A stretch of DNA of 64,000 bases from UBA1141 sp963665155. Its GTDB lineage: Bacteria > Chloroflexota > Dehalococcoidia > Lucifugimonadales > UBA3495. The stretch covers positions 496,001 to 560,000 of the forward strand of contig OY761986.2 of NCBI GenBank assembly GCA_963665155.2, in the 5' to 3' direction. The notes beneath the pieces were generated by a model. It saw nothing but the letters and a program-made list of their open reading frames with translations, had not been told where the DNA came from and made no database searches. Below, in pieces: positions 1-8,960 of this stretch. Numbering within the stretch: position 1 is the stretch's first letter; every line of letters begins with the position of its first letter. A program made the translations under genes and the position numbers.

Positions 1-240
1 AAAGTACCCTATCAGGTGTACGGCACAACGGAAATGATGATCAGTGGCGTTCAAGGCTGGAATAAGAAGGGGATGACTTTGCCGGACATGGCTTTTTGGG
101 AGTTCATTCCAGATGACCCATGGGAACGACTGCGGGATGACCCGACGTTTCAACCGGCGACTATCTTGATGGATGAACTCGAGGTCGGGCAGCAATACGA
201 GTTGGTCTACCGTCACTTCCATGATCTCGCAACCCCCGGT
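1..240 (+). pseudogene. GH3-family acyl-adenylate enzyme, internal fragment
   Basis: An open frame enters from the left edge and reads about 75 residues that look like the GH3 (auxin-responsive promoter) family of acyl-adenylating enzymes. The clues are YGTTEMMISGVQ, then an FWEFIP segment and an EVGQQYELVY segment, the usual order around the family's adenylate-binding region. Similarity stops around position 215-240, just where the family would show its arginine/tyrosine-rich RYR motif. From there the sequence matches, on the other strand, the N-terminal part of an IS1182-type transposase. The gene has therefore lost its C-terminal part to an insertion. The frame runs on by chance to 387. 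The family call rests on motif memory; the truncation is seen directly. Confidence 0.55.
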
Positions 241-579
241 TATCTTCCGGGAGTTGCACACCCCCGTGCAGTAGCCGTACAACAGCAACGTCAAGAGCAT
301 CCGGGGACGGTAGGCCTGAAGGCCCTTACCTATCCGGCGCCCCTCAAAGATGGGGCTGAGGTCCAGTTGGCTCACAATCTCTTCTAGGAAGAAGGCCAAA
401 TGCCCTTCGGGCAACCACTCACGGGGGGCTTGGGGCAGTAGATAGGCTTGCTCCATGGAATAAGAGCGAAAGCTGTTGGCCATGGAGCACCTCCCATCAC
501 ACCTCCCTTCACATCTCCCTTCACTCTCCCGTTGGCGACCTATTTCCTCACTGTTTCCTCAGATATATCGGACAGACTC
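240..579 (-). mobile_element. IS1182-type element remnant (5' end and start of transposase)
   Basis: The bottom strand holds the first part of a DUF772/IS1182-type transposase, starting with ATG at 483. Its N-terminus reads MANSFRSYSMEQAYLLPQ, followed by LPEGHLAFFLEEIVSQLDLSPIFEG and then MLLTLLLYGYCTGV, all typical of this family. The coding part stops at about 240 by running into the GH3 gene, so only about 80 of the usual 450 or so residues remain. The 95 bases upstream (484-579) carry the element's end. A second, diverged copy of the same end lies at 3322-3490 in the same orientation. The upstream limit is set by the CTAG site of the IS701 element at 580. Confidence 0.65.
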
Positions 580-583
580 CTAG

Positions 584-2041
584 TATTACAACGTCAGTTA
601 GTTTGATAGGATGACTGTGTAGCTGGAGAGGGAATAGGCGGGTGAGGTGGGGATGTGGATGCGGCAGCTTTCGAGCAGGTGTACGGGTCATTTCGGGATT
701 TTCACGCTTACTTCGCGCCGCTGTTTGGCCGCCGGGAGACGCGGGAGCACAGCGGTCATTATCTCCAGGCCCTGCTGGTACAGTCTGGGGAGCGGCGCAA
801 CGCTGAGAACCTGTCGGAGACGGTTCCGGGGTCAGCCCGAGGGATGCAGCGGTTTCTCACCGATTCTCCCTGGGACGATGAGGTGATTATAGGACGGCTG
901 CAGGAGTACCTGGGAACCCGGCTGGAGCATCCGGAAGGGGTGTGGGTGCTGGACGGCAGCGACTTTCCCAAGCAGGGGAGGAAGTCGGTGGGAGTGGCCC
1001 GGCAGTACTGCGGGAGGCTGGGGAAGGTGGCCAACTGCCAGGCGGGGATGTTCCTGGCCTATGTCAGCCCGTTGGGACGGGCATTGGTGGACAAGGGGCT
1101 GTATCTGCCCGAGAGTTGGACCTCGGACAAAGACCGGTGTGAGGCGGCGGGTGTGCCGGAGGATAGGCAGGGCTACCGGTCCAAGACGGAGTTGGCCTTG
1201 GAGATGGTGGGGCGGGCGCAGGAGCGGGGCCACCTGAAGGCTGGATGGGTCGCGGCGGACGACGCCTTCGGGATGTCGCCGTCCTTCCGGGAGGGCCTGG
1301 CGGCCTTGGGGATGTGGTACGTGCTGGACGTTCCGTCCGGCTTTACGGTGTGGCCGCCGGAGCCTGCCTGGACCAGTGCGGAGTATCAGGGATTCGGGCG
1401 TCCCCGCAAACCCAGGCTGCGAGACGGTCAGCGCCGGACCATGGAGCAGCGCAGCGACGAGTTGCCGGAGGAGGCCTGGCGTGAGATTACGGTGGCCGAG
1501 GGAAGCCAGGGGCCACGCAGCTACCTTTTCAGCGCCCAGAGGGTGCGACCGACCAGCAGGCGCAAGCCCGGCGAAATCCACTGGGCCGTCTACCGCCGGA
1601 ACCGGGACGGCAGCGAACCCCGCTACTACCTGTCCAATGCTCCGGAGGATACCCCGTTGGAGACCCTGGCATACGTGGGAGGCTCCCGTTGGCGTATAGA
1701 AACGGAGTTTGAGACGGAGAAAAGCGACGTAGGCCTGGACGAGTACGAGACCCGCACCTGGGCTGGCTGGCATCACCACGTGGCCCTGTGCCTGCTGGGC
1801 GGAGCTTTTCTGCTGAGCCTGCAACAGGCTTGGGGGGAAAAAGATGCCCCGGATCACGAGGCCGCAGGTCTACCGGGTGGTGCGGGAAATGCTGCCCCGG
1901 GAACGGTTCGGGCCAACCGAGTTGCTGCGGTGGCTTGAGGATACGCAGGACAGTAACGAACGGGCCAAACGCTCCCATGCCAAGCGCCGCGCCGCCATGC
2001 GGGCATCACCCCACATCCCTCCCTGAACTGACGTTGTAATA
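584..2041 (+). mobile_element. IS701-type insertion sequence, copy A (1458 bp)
   Basis: The element is bounded by a 16-bp perfect terminal inverted repeat, TATTACAACGTCAGTT, and by a CTAG target duplication (580-583 and 2042-2045), the duplication expected of the IS701 family. A second copy of identical length lies at 37015-38472; by eye the two differ at only two positions (650 in the leader and 1569 in the gene), so transposition was recent. It carries one transposase gene. It is inserted at the edge of the IS1182 remnant. Confidence 0.93.
655..2026 (+). CDS. IS701-family transposase (copy A), two overlapping frames
   Basis: A DDE-type transposase. The catalytic region shows LDGSDFPKQGRKSVGVARQY (first Asp), VAADDAFG (second Asp) and RWRIETEFETEKSDVGLDEYE (Glu), as in the DDE_5/IS701 family. 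The GTG at 655 lies behind GAGGTGGGG. The first frame ends at 1938, but its last 39 residues are unlike the family. A second frame, shifted by +1 (or -2) at the G6A5 run near 1833-1843, continues to 2026 as MPRITRPQVYRVVREMLP and then a basic HAKRRAAMR tail, which is how these transposases normally end. The same shift is in copy B. Either the run serves as a slippage site for the full-length protein, or both copies descend from one frameshifted parent. Confidence 0.85.
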
Positions 2042-2074
2042 CTAGCGGGCGAATAGCCCCTCTTTGATGAAGGG

Positions 2075-3321
2075 TGTATGGACTGGAGACATAGTTTACA
2101 AATGTTCGGAGACATGGTGGACACATTCAAACATATTCGGCTGGTTCTCGGAGGTCAATCTGGCGGATTCTATGGGTCATAAAGAAGACATCCCAGAGGC
2201 CATCGGTGTTGGTAGGAGTCCTTTGAAAGCAGTGCTGACATTCACGCTCCGGCTCTTCCAGGAAACCCTGCCTTGGTCTTGTACCCGGCGTACTTTGTCT
2301 TCAGGCCCATACTCCACCGGAGGCAGTTGTTCCGGAAACGGTTGACTAACATGGTAGCGACTGGCTGGAGTCGCCATTCCCAGGGTCTGATGGGGGCGCT
2401 CCAAGTTGTGGATTCCTCGCCAGCTGTCGAAAGCCTCTTGACAGTGATTCATGTTTCTGAAGGTGGTGCCTCGCACCACTTCGGCTTTCAGGGTCCTATG
2501 GAAGCGTTCGTCTTTGCTCTGAGTCTGAGGATGGTAAGGCCGACCATGACTGACACTGATGCCCAGTCTGAGAAGCCAGACTGTCAAGAGCGTGTAGGGA
2601 TGATCTGCGTCGTGACCCCAGGGGGTGCCGTTGTCCATCACTATGCGTTCTGGCAGACCGAAGCGGCGGAAGTTTGTAGGGAGCCGATACTGCACCGTCT
2701 CGGTCCTTTCGTCCCCACGCGCTTCCAACCCCAGGGAAAACGAGAGTAGTCGTCCAGCACGGTGAGAGGATGGCAGCGGCCTTCCCTCAAAGCGAAGTGC
2801 CCCTTACCCCGTAAAGTCCATCTGCCACAATTCGTTGGGAATTTGACGCTCGAAGCGCTGCCAAGCCTGTTGTTTGGCGCTCTCAGAAGGATCAATCCAG
2901 CCGTGACGCCTGAGAATGGTGGTGATGGTACTTGGACTAGGCAGCAACTCATGCCCTCGGGCCGACTGCCAAGCACGCAGCATACGCCCTCCCGAGGCCG
3001 GATGAGCGTCCCGTATTTTCAGCACCAATTCTTCAACCTCAGCTCTCGTGCGTCTAGGCGAGCAATAAAGGCGTCGCGGCAGGCCGGCTAACCCGGTCTC
3101 ACCACCGCTACGGAACCTTGACAACCACTTATACCAGGTGGTGGGGCTAATGCCAAACCGGCGGCAAAGCTCCCTAACATTGGAACCCTCAACTTGAGCC
3201 AAACTCACAAATTCTTTTCGGCGCGACATTTTGGACAGCTCTCGCCACGGCATGCCCACCTCCACACACATAGGTCATGGCAATTATCAGCTTGGTGTCC
3301 ACCATGTGTCCAGTCCATACA
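2075..3321 (-). mobile_element. IS481-type insertion sequence, decayed (1247 bp)
   Basis: The ends form an inverted repeat of 18 bases with one mismatch, TGTATGGACTGGAGACAT at the left and its complement at 3304-3321. Between them lies a bottom-strand IS481/IS3-like transposase broken by two frameshifts. The right end cuts the second IS1182 remnant after its 24th codon or so. No target duplication is visible, so the left flank (2046-2074) may have been rearranged. Confidence 0.8.
2177..3253 (-). pseudogene. IS481-type transposase, two frameshifts
   Basis: The ATG at 3253 follows GGAGGTGGGC. The N-terminus is a helix-turn-helix (VRELCRRFGISPTTWYKWL), followed by the retroviral-integrase-type core: WQMDFTG (first Asp), TVLDDYSRF, IVMDNGTPWG (second Asp), and DERFHRTLKAE (Glu). 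The frame breaks after WQMDFTG near 2806 and again near 2735 within the DDYSRF segment. Joining the three frames restores the expected order without gaps. Full length would be about 358 residues, normal for the family. The element is probably no longer active by itself. Confidence 0.85.
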
Positions 3322-3490
3322 AGCCAGTCACGAGGGGCTTGGAGCAGTAGATAGGGTTGGTTTATGGAATAAGGGCGAAAGCTGCTGACCATGGAGCACC
3401 TCCCATCACATCTCCCTTAGCTTACCCCTTCACTCTCCCGTTGGCGACCTATTTTCTCACTGTTTCCTCAGAAACATCGGACAGACTCCT
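3322..3490 (-). mobile_element. Second IS1182-type 5' end
   Basis: This block matches 409-579 at roughly 85-90% by eye, including the leader with GGAGGTGCTCC and the first residues of the transposase (MVSSFRPYSINQPYLLLQ, ATG at 3392). The transposase is cut after about 24 codons by the IS481 element. Both copies end near CAGACTCCTA, which may be the true terminus of the IS1182 element. The two remnants lie in direct orientation, with the two other insertion sequences between them. Confidence 0.7.
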
Positions 3491-3599
3491 ATGCGGTGAG
3501 CGAGCCTGCTCTAAAGCCTTGAGATAGTTTTAAATAACCGAGTTTTAGACTTCAGGGCCGTTTGGTTTTGTGGTCGGTCTCGGAACGAAAATCCGGTTC

Positions 3600-5036
3600 T
3601 TAAACCTCAGCAGCGGTCTGGTCTATGAAGCCGCTGGCGAAGGCCCGGAACCGGTACACATCAGCAAAGTTCGTAGCCAGGCCAACGGAGATGCGAACCG
3701 CTCCAGCGCTCTTCCCATCCCGGTCCTCCAATACGCTCAGAAACTGCTCGAATGACATCCGGTCGCCCCCCTCGAAAGCAACCGCCATATCTTCCTCAGT
3801 CAACCCGTGGGCCATCTCACCCGCGCCGGGATTGCAAAAGCACCCGGTCCGTAACGAGATACGGGCGCGGCCAGCCAAGTCGTCGATGCGGCGGTGGTCG
3901 ATGAGCGCCCCTTTGGGATCGTAGAAATTAATGGTAATCGTGCCTCCCCGGGCTTCCATGGTGGTGGGTCCGTAAACCTGAATCACCGGCATGCCGTTGC
4001 TGTGCTGCAGATTGTTCAATTTTTCCAATAGCCAGGATGCCAGGCAGGTTACCCGGTCATGTATTCGGTCGATGCCAATGGATTGGATGTGCTTCAGTCC
4101 TATCTCGACGGCAGGAATATTCAGGTAATTTAGGGTGCCTTCCTCGAAGGCCGCTTCACCCTCGGCCAGGTAGTGTTTATCCGCTTGAACCGAGGCCATG
4201 GTAATGGTGCCGCCTGCGAACCATGGTCGAACAAGCTTGGCGAGGGCGCTCTTCCTGGCTAGCAAGCAACCCACGCCGGTGGGATAACCGAACATCTTGT
4301 AGAAAGATAGGGGGACAAAATCAGGCAGGAACTGACTCAGGTCCAAACGGTTGGTGGGGACGAACGCTGCGCTGTCCAACAGTACGTCCCAGCCCTTTTC
4401 GTGGGCCAAAGCGACCCACTCCATCGAATGCTGAACACCGGAGAAGTTCGACTGGGCCGGGTAGGAGAAAAGATTATTTCCGCCCTCTTTGGGTTGCTCC
4501 AGTTGGGCCTTTAAGTGAGTTTCATCCAAGCGCAAGTCCGGGGGGACAACCGGTACGTAGGTGACATCCGCCCCCCTGGTTCTAGCGAACTCTCTCACTC
4601 CGTTTATGGAATTGTGATTGTCGAAGGAAAGCAGGTACCGGTCGCCGGCCTGGAAGGGATAGGCTTCTCCTACAAGCTTGATGGCGCCCGTAGCATTGGC
4701 CGTGAATATGGCTACGTACTCGTCCGGAGGGGCGTTGAAGTACTCAAGTACCGTAGTCCTAGCCCGCTCCACCAAATCGGTTGTGGCAGAGGATGCGGGG
4801 CTGTTCGAATGGGGGTTACCGAACACACCTGCGCCCAGCAGTTCGGCTACGTCCCGGATCTGGGAGTCTGCGTAGAGTCCGCCTCCGGTATAATCCAGGA
4901 AAACCTGGCCCAGCCGGTCCAAGCGCCCATAGTCGGTGCGGCGCAGCTCATCCAATAGCGTGGTGGATCGAAACACGGGAAACTCTGTCAGAAAATTCTG
5001 GAATGCCTCTTCCATGTTGGCGGTTGGTGTGGTCAT
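3600..5036 (-). CDS. Class V aminotransferase-fold PLP enzyme (MoCo sulfurase/cysteine desulfurase-like)
   Basis: A cytosolic PLP enzyme of the aminotransferase class V fold, about 478 residues from the ATG at 5036. An earlier TTG at 5069 is in frame, but the ATG gives the more natural start. It shows FLDYTGGGLYADSQ near the N-terminus, FGNPHSNSPAS, the cofactor-binding segment DVLLDSAAFVPTN, and SFYKMFGYPTGVG holding the Schiff-base lysine. Near the C-terminus is GCFCNPGAGE, whose cysteine sits where sulfurases carry the persulfide cysteine. This pattern is that of the N-terminal domain of eukaryotic molybdenum cofactor sulfurase rather than IscS/NifS. No MOSC domain follows. The substrate cannot be told from sequence. 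It is separated from the pentapeptide gene upstream by about 190 bases. Confidence 0.75.
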   Translation of the reverse strand: MTTPTANMEEAFQNFLTEFPVFRSTTLLDELRRTDYGRLDRLGQVFLDYTGGGLYADSQIRDVAELLGAGVFGNPHSNSPASSATTDLVERARTTVLEYFNAPPDEYVAIFTANATGAIKLVGEAYPFQAGDRYLLSFDNHNSINGVREFARTRGADVTYVPVVPPDLRLDETHLKAQLEQPKEGGNNLFSYPAQSNFSGVQHSMEWVALAHEKGWDVLLDSAAFVPTNRLDLSQFLPDFVPLSFYKMFGYPTGVGCLLARKSALAKLVRPWFAGGTITMASVQADKHYLAEGEAAFEEGTLNYLNIPAVEIGLKHIQSIGIDRIHDRVTCLASWLLEKLNNLQHSNGMPVIQVYGPTTMEARGGTITINFYDPKGALIDHRRIDDLAGRARISLRTGCFCNPGAGEMAHGLTEEDMAVAFEGGDRMSFEQFLSVLEDRDGKSAGAVRISVGLATNFADVYRFRAFASGFIDQTAAEV

Positions 5037-5223
5037 TTTCGCTCTAAGCCAAAGACGCGGATGGACCAAGGATTGCTTGTTGAACGCTGGTACTCTGGAG
5101 CCCAGGTTAGCTTGCCCAAGTCGGCGGGTTCAAACTACCGGCGCTGCTGCTTTCTAAATATTCTATCCTTTAATGCCTTTAGCTTCAAAGCACAGATCCA
5201 AATTCCAAACAAACGATTGGGAA

Positions 5224-6519
5224 TCAAGAATCGGTCCCAGAAAGGATACGTGCCAGTGAAGCCACAGCAGTCTCAAAGATTGCAGTGTCTTCCCATCCCA
5301 CAAAGTCGACCACCAGTCCTTGTTTCAGTAGCGCGCACAGTTCATCCCCCCTTTGGTCGAAAAGGGTGTCCGCCGCTAATGTAGTAACACTCCGATGGGA
5401 AAGGGGACTTCTACTTCCTGCCAACTCGGACATGTACCGCCTGGTCTGGGGACTTTCAAGAGACGCTGCGGTGCAGAGCAATACCAACCTATCAAATCTA
5501 TCGGTGTGGTCCAGAATAATTTCGCCCGACTGGAGCCCCGCTTCGTCGTCGGCCTCAATGCTCCAACAGTGAATTTGCTGCGCTTGTAGGCTATTGCGGA
5601 GCCGTGCGGACAGTTCCTCATCTCCTTTCGACCCTATCATCAGCACAGATGGGAATGCCCGATTGATCCCGTTGAGATGGTCTTGCACATCTAGCAATGG
5701 TGCGGCTACTCCCGCATCGACCAGGAATTTCCTGGGTATCCGGCCGCCGGATTTGGCGATGGTATCCAGGGCGATGGTGCTTGGCCCAGTATGGCGTGCG
5801 AACTCTAAAGCAATGGCTATGCTCAAGTCGCAGTTAATGAATGCCGATATCCCCAAGATAGCCTCGTAAAATGAGGCACTTTCAAAATCAGCTCTATTGA
5901 ATGTTGCCCCTCGAAGGTCTGCGCCGGTTAGATCGGCCTGTTTAAGGCACGTTGAGGACAATATCGAACCTCTAAGATTGGCGCCATTTAGGCTGGCGCT
6001 GGTCAAGTTGGCTCCCGTCAGGTCTGCGTTGGCCAGATTGGCGCCTTCCAGGTTGGCGGAACTAAGGTCGGAATACGACAGGTCGGCCCCTACCAGTTCA
6101 GCCCAGCCTAACGTGCTCCAAGAGAGATTGCTCCTTGTCAGAACGCACCTCGACAAGTTGGCCCGGGTGAGGACGGCTCGGGTGAGATTGGACCGCGATA
6201 GGTGGGCGGATTGTAGGCTGGCTCCCTGCAGGTCCGCCAATCTGAGGTTGCTATTGGTGAGGTCAACGCCATTCAGTTCATCGAACGCAAGGTCGGCCCT
6301 GGCCAGTTTCGCCCGGGTTAAAATAGCGCCGGTAAGGTCGAGCTTGGGGCGGCCATAGACAAATTCCGGTGCGAATACCTCACTGGTAGTACGGTCCTCA
6401 AGCCGGTAGTTGAGAGTATGACGCGCCGGTGTGTTGGGAATCACATGGTTCATTTCCCGCCACCGCGCTATCTCGTTTACCCCCGCCTTGACCAATGCCA
6501 CGTGCTCAGGATTAGCCAA
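5224..6519 (-). CDS. Pentapeptide-repeat protein with C-terminal TIR-like domain
   Basis: A 431-residue protein. Residues 60-235 or so are a continuous run of A(D/N)Lxx pentapeptides (for example LSSANLEGANLANADLTGA), which fold as a right-handed quadrilateral beta helix. A linker of about 50 residues leads to a region (290-430) resembling a TIR domain: PSVLMIGSKGDEELSARLRN, then CWSIEADDEAGLQSGEIIL, then RLVLLCTAASLESPQTRRYM. This matches the family pattern of an SxxD motif, a W-x-D-x-G stretch, and a hydrophobic strand ending in S. The ending SEL keeps a glutamate near the place of the catalytic glutamate of TIR NADases. TIR proteins with pentapeptide arrays occur in cyanobacteria and Chloroflexi, and some bacterial TIR proteins act in phage defence. 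A role here is inference. There is no neighbouring defence partner. Confidence 0.7.
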   Translation of the reverse strand: MANPEHVALVKAGVNEIARWREMNHVIPNTPARHTLNYRLEDRTTSEVFAPEFVYGRPKLDLTGAILTRAKLARADLAFDELNGVDLTNSNLRLADLQGASLQSAHLSRSNLTRAVLTRANLSRCVLTRSNLSWSTLGWAELVGADLSYSDLSSANLEGANLANADLTGANLTSASLNGANLRGSILSSTCLKQADLTGADLRGATFNRADFESASFYEAILGISAFINCDLSIAIALEFARHTGPSTIALDTIAKSGGRIPRKFLVDAGVAAPLLDVQDHLNGINRAFPSVLMIGSKGDEELSARLRNSLQAQQIHCWSIEADDEAGLQSGEIILDHTDRFDRLVLLCTAASLESPQTRRYMSELAGSRSPLSHRSVTTLAADTLFDQRGDELCALLKQGLVVDFVGWEDTAIFETAVASLARILSGTDS

Positions 6520-6962
6520 CGTATCCTCCTAACGCCAACTGGTACGCCCCCATCGTCGCCGTCAATCGCTTGTTAAAACTCGCCGTTTTAGAACTGATTC
6601 GGAGATTAGCCATCGGGCTGACCCAAAGGGAAAAAGAATCCGGTCCTGATTAAGTACCAACCTATTGAGAAGTGGAGGTCTTGGACCTCGGCAGCCCCGG
6701 ATACGCTTGGGTACGGATAAGTCGTATGGGAATGGGCTTGGTCACCATACTCAAGTGTTAATTGCCAAGCGATCCAGCTATACGACCGACCGTTCCTGCC
6801 TGATGGCATAGCCGGTTGCTTTCTATCCTTTCTGTTCTTTCGATTCTTCCTAATCGTAGTAGAACTCTACCACCAAACGAAGAAGGAAATGCGGCCAATT
6901 CCAGGAGAAACCGAGGCGGACTTGGGCCATGACGAAAATTTGAAAACAAATCATGACGGGGT
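6520..6962. other. Intergenic region without a supported gene
   Basis: About 440 bases between the start of the pentapeptide/TIR gene and the terminator at 6963. Short open frames exist but have no ribosome binding site or recognisable product. It presumably holds the promoter of the TIR gene; no clear -35/-10 pair was found by eye. Confidence 0.4.
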
Positions 6963-7001
6963 ACACAAAAAAGCAGGCCCGGGATAAACCCGCGCCTGCT
7001 T
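6963..7001 (-). terminator. Strong intrinsic terminator on the bottom strand
   Basis: Read on the bottom strand, AAGCAGGC and GCCTGCTT pair as an 8-bp stem. It is extended by CGGG/CCCG around an ATAAA-type loop and followed by a run of seven T. It would end a transcript coming from the right, namely the small open frame at 7088-7198 and the structured segment behind it. Confidence 0.75.
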
Positions 7002-7087
7002 GTTAGGTTCTGACTTTTGGCCCTTAATCTAGCAACGAATATGCTGGGTGAGCCGCCCCGCGCATAACTCGGGGGCATTTAGCTCTG

Positions 7088-7198
7088 CTAGATTTTGGTG
7101 GGCCTACGGCCTCTTGCTTCCCCGCTGACGGTCATGATGCCAGCGGGGCCGGGGCAGGCCAGCCGCAAAAAGTGCTCCATCCCTAGCGCTCTACCCAT
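7088..7198 (-). CDS. Possible 36-residue peptide with structured 3' region
   Basis: An ATG at 7198 stands four bases after TGGAGG and opens a 36-residue frame (MGRALGMEHFLRLACPGP...) ending at TAG 7088. It is basic and matches no family I recognise. Its stop codon lies in the repeat TGCTAGATT (7086-7094), which can pair with AATCTAGCA at 7026-7034. Inside this arch are two nested stems (GAGC/GCTC and GCCCC/GGGGC). The strong terminator at 6963 follows. Alternatives are a non-coding RNA with the peptide a chance frame, or the tail of a decayed gene. Confidence 0.3.
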   Translation of the reverse strand: MGRALGMEHFLRLACPGPAGIMTVSGEARGRRPTKI

Positions 7199-7520
7199 CA
7201 GTCCTCCAGTTTGCTCCGTCTTCCGTTCCTCTGACCTATCAACTGGGAAGGTTTGCCGAAGCTTGGAATTACCCGGTGTTTGGAATTTCTTGGCTTATGT
7301 TTGCCTTGTTTCTATGCAATTAGCTTAGTTGAAGCGGAATGGCCTACAGAGGGCTTGTGGTCACTTGAACCGGGGGCCATATGGCCCTAATCTCAGGTAA
7401 GGCGCAAAGGATGCAAGGATACCCGATCTGTCATTTCATCCCACCGGTTTAATCCAGCTACCGGGTTAATCCATCGGATGCCCCTTTGCGCAGTGACTTC
7501 TCCTCGACGTTCAGGTTGAC
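7199..7520. other. Intergenic region, nothing recognised
   Basis: About 320 bases between the small open frame and the stop of the lipoprotein gene. No coding or RNA signal seen. Confidence 0.4.
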
Positions 7521-8960
7521 CTATAAACGATCGGCCACCGTCCTGGCAAGGGTCTCCACCTCGGCGAGTTCTAGGAACCGGGCAACATCGGAACCTTGGC
7601 TGGTGTGGAGCATCACGACCCAATCGCCCTTTTTGAAGGCCACCAAACTTCCGATTCCACCCTCATTCGCCTCTAGAAAGGCCGAGGCGTCTCCGATGCT
7701 GTCGGAGTGGGACTGCATGCCCGAATCTTGCCCGGTAATTAACTCGAACCGTTCGATCGCAGCACTTTCGGAATCGAACAGTACGGCGGTCAATGTCAAT
7801 CCCCGGAGTCCGTCTGCCGTATCGAAGGACAATGAATCGAAGGAGACCATGTGCTCGACTTGCGCTTGATCTACCTCGGCGGCCATGGATTTCATATCGG
7901 TAATCTTAGTTTCAAGTCCGGCTCCGCCCGAAAGGGCCTCCACTTCTCTTGGCAACAAAAGAGAACTGATATAGCCGGTTGGGGCTGTTTGGGGCTCAGT
8001 GTTGTTTCCGGTAGAGGTGCCTGTCGTAGAGGTAATTGGGGGAGAGGCGCTTGTGGTCGTGGTAGTCGCTACGAACGCTGGGATTCGGGACAATGCCTGT
8101 ATGATTTGGCCGTAGTCATCTTGGCCAGAGTTTTCTTGAATTTTAATTGCCAATTCCGCTACTTTCTCGGCCGACTGCCGGAACTGTTCACTGTAGGTTC
8201 CCATCACATAATCCCGCTGATCGCGTTCCAGTTGCGAGAAGAAAACCATGTAATTCTCAAGCTGGGAGGTAATATCGGTAATGGACGCAACTGACGCTCC
8301 GGAGACGCCCCTCTGGGCGAAACGACTCAATACGGATGTGAGTTGATCCATCAGAGAAAGGTAGGTCCCGACTTCGGCATCAGCCTTGGCATTGACGCCC
8401 TGAACGGGGTCGTTAGCCGTCGCGCCAGCGAACTGGGGCCCGAGGACAGTCTCTAGTGCGTCCATGACCGGACGATCACCCCCGACATAAAGGACTAGCA
8501 GACTATCCTTTAAGTAGAAATGGGGCGGGGCAACCCAGGAAATGCTGGTGGTCCCTACGGTGAATCCCGTTGGGTCTACAAGGTCAGCTTCCGCCTGCGC
8601 CGCTTGGGGGGAGGGATAGTTGAAAACCTGTACGGTTTCCTGCCCAAGAATGATTGTCTCACCGGGTACCGACAAAAACGGCTGTGTGACAGCATCGCCC
8701 TGACCGACGACAACGCCCTGATCGACCAAATCGCTGACCAGAGCCCCGAAAGCGGATTTGCTCTGATTGGTTTGGGTTTGGGCTTCGGCTTCGGCTAGGG
8801 GATTGGTTTGACCGGATTGCGTTTGACCGGATTGCGTTTGAACGGTACCTGAAGGAGCTATTCCGTTTAGGGATTCGGCTCCCGAGGAATCGCTGCCGCA
8901 CGCGGCAAGCAGAGCCAACATCGAAAGTACGATTGCCAATATGGCGAAAATCCGCTTCAT
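7521..8960 (-). CDS. Secreted lipoprotein, unknown function
   Basis: A 479-residue protein. The ATG at 8960 follows AGGAGAAGAAC. The first 21 residues are a lipoprotein signal (MKRIFAILAIVLSMLALLAAC) with lipobox LAAC, so the cysteine should be lipidated and the protein anchored outside the membrane. A low-complexity Q/T/S stretch follows (residues 40-70), then a globular part, a threonine/serine-rich linker around residues 300-330 (ATTTTTSASPP), and a second globular part. No family is recognised. It lies divergent to another lipoprotein gene at 9423. The linker suggests two domains, as in surface or wall-associated proteins. Confidence 0.75.
   Translation of the reverse strand: MKRIFAILAIVLSMLALLAACGSDSSGAESLNGIAPSGTVQTQSGQTQSGQTNPLAEAEAQTQTNQSKSAFGALVSDLVDQGVVVGQGDAVTQPFLSVPGETIILGQETVQVFNYPSPQAAQAEADLVDPTGFTVGTTSISWVAPPHFYLKDSLLVLYVGGDRPVMDALETVLGPQFAGATANDPVQGVNAKADAEVGTYLSLMDQLTSVLSRFAQRGVSGASVASITDITSQLENYMVFFSQLERDQRDYVMGTYSEQFRQSAEKVAELAIKIQENSGQDDYGQIIQALSRIPAFVATTTTTSASPPITSTTGTSTGNNTEPQTAPTGYISSLLLPREVEALSGGAGLETKITDMKSMAAEVDQAQVEHMVSFDSLSFDTADGLRGLTLTAVLFDSESAAIERFELITGQDSGMQSHSDSIGDASAFLEANEGGIGSLVAFKKGDWVVMLHTSQGSDVARFLELAEVETLARTVADRL

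Noticed and set aside
832..1857. A 341-residue bottom-strand gene (also at 37263-38288)
   Set aside because: It is the antisense of the IS701 transposase, with proline/arginine-rich composition caused by GC-rich codons; it shows no family signature.
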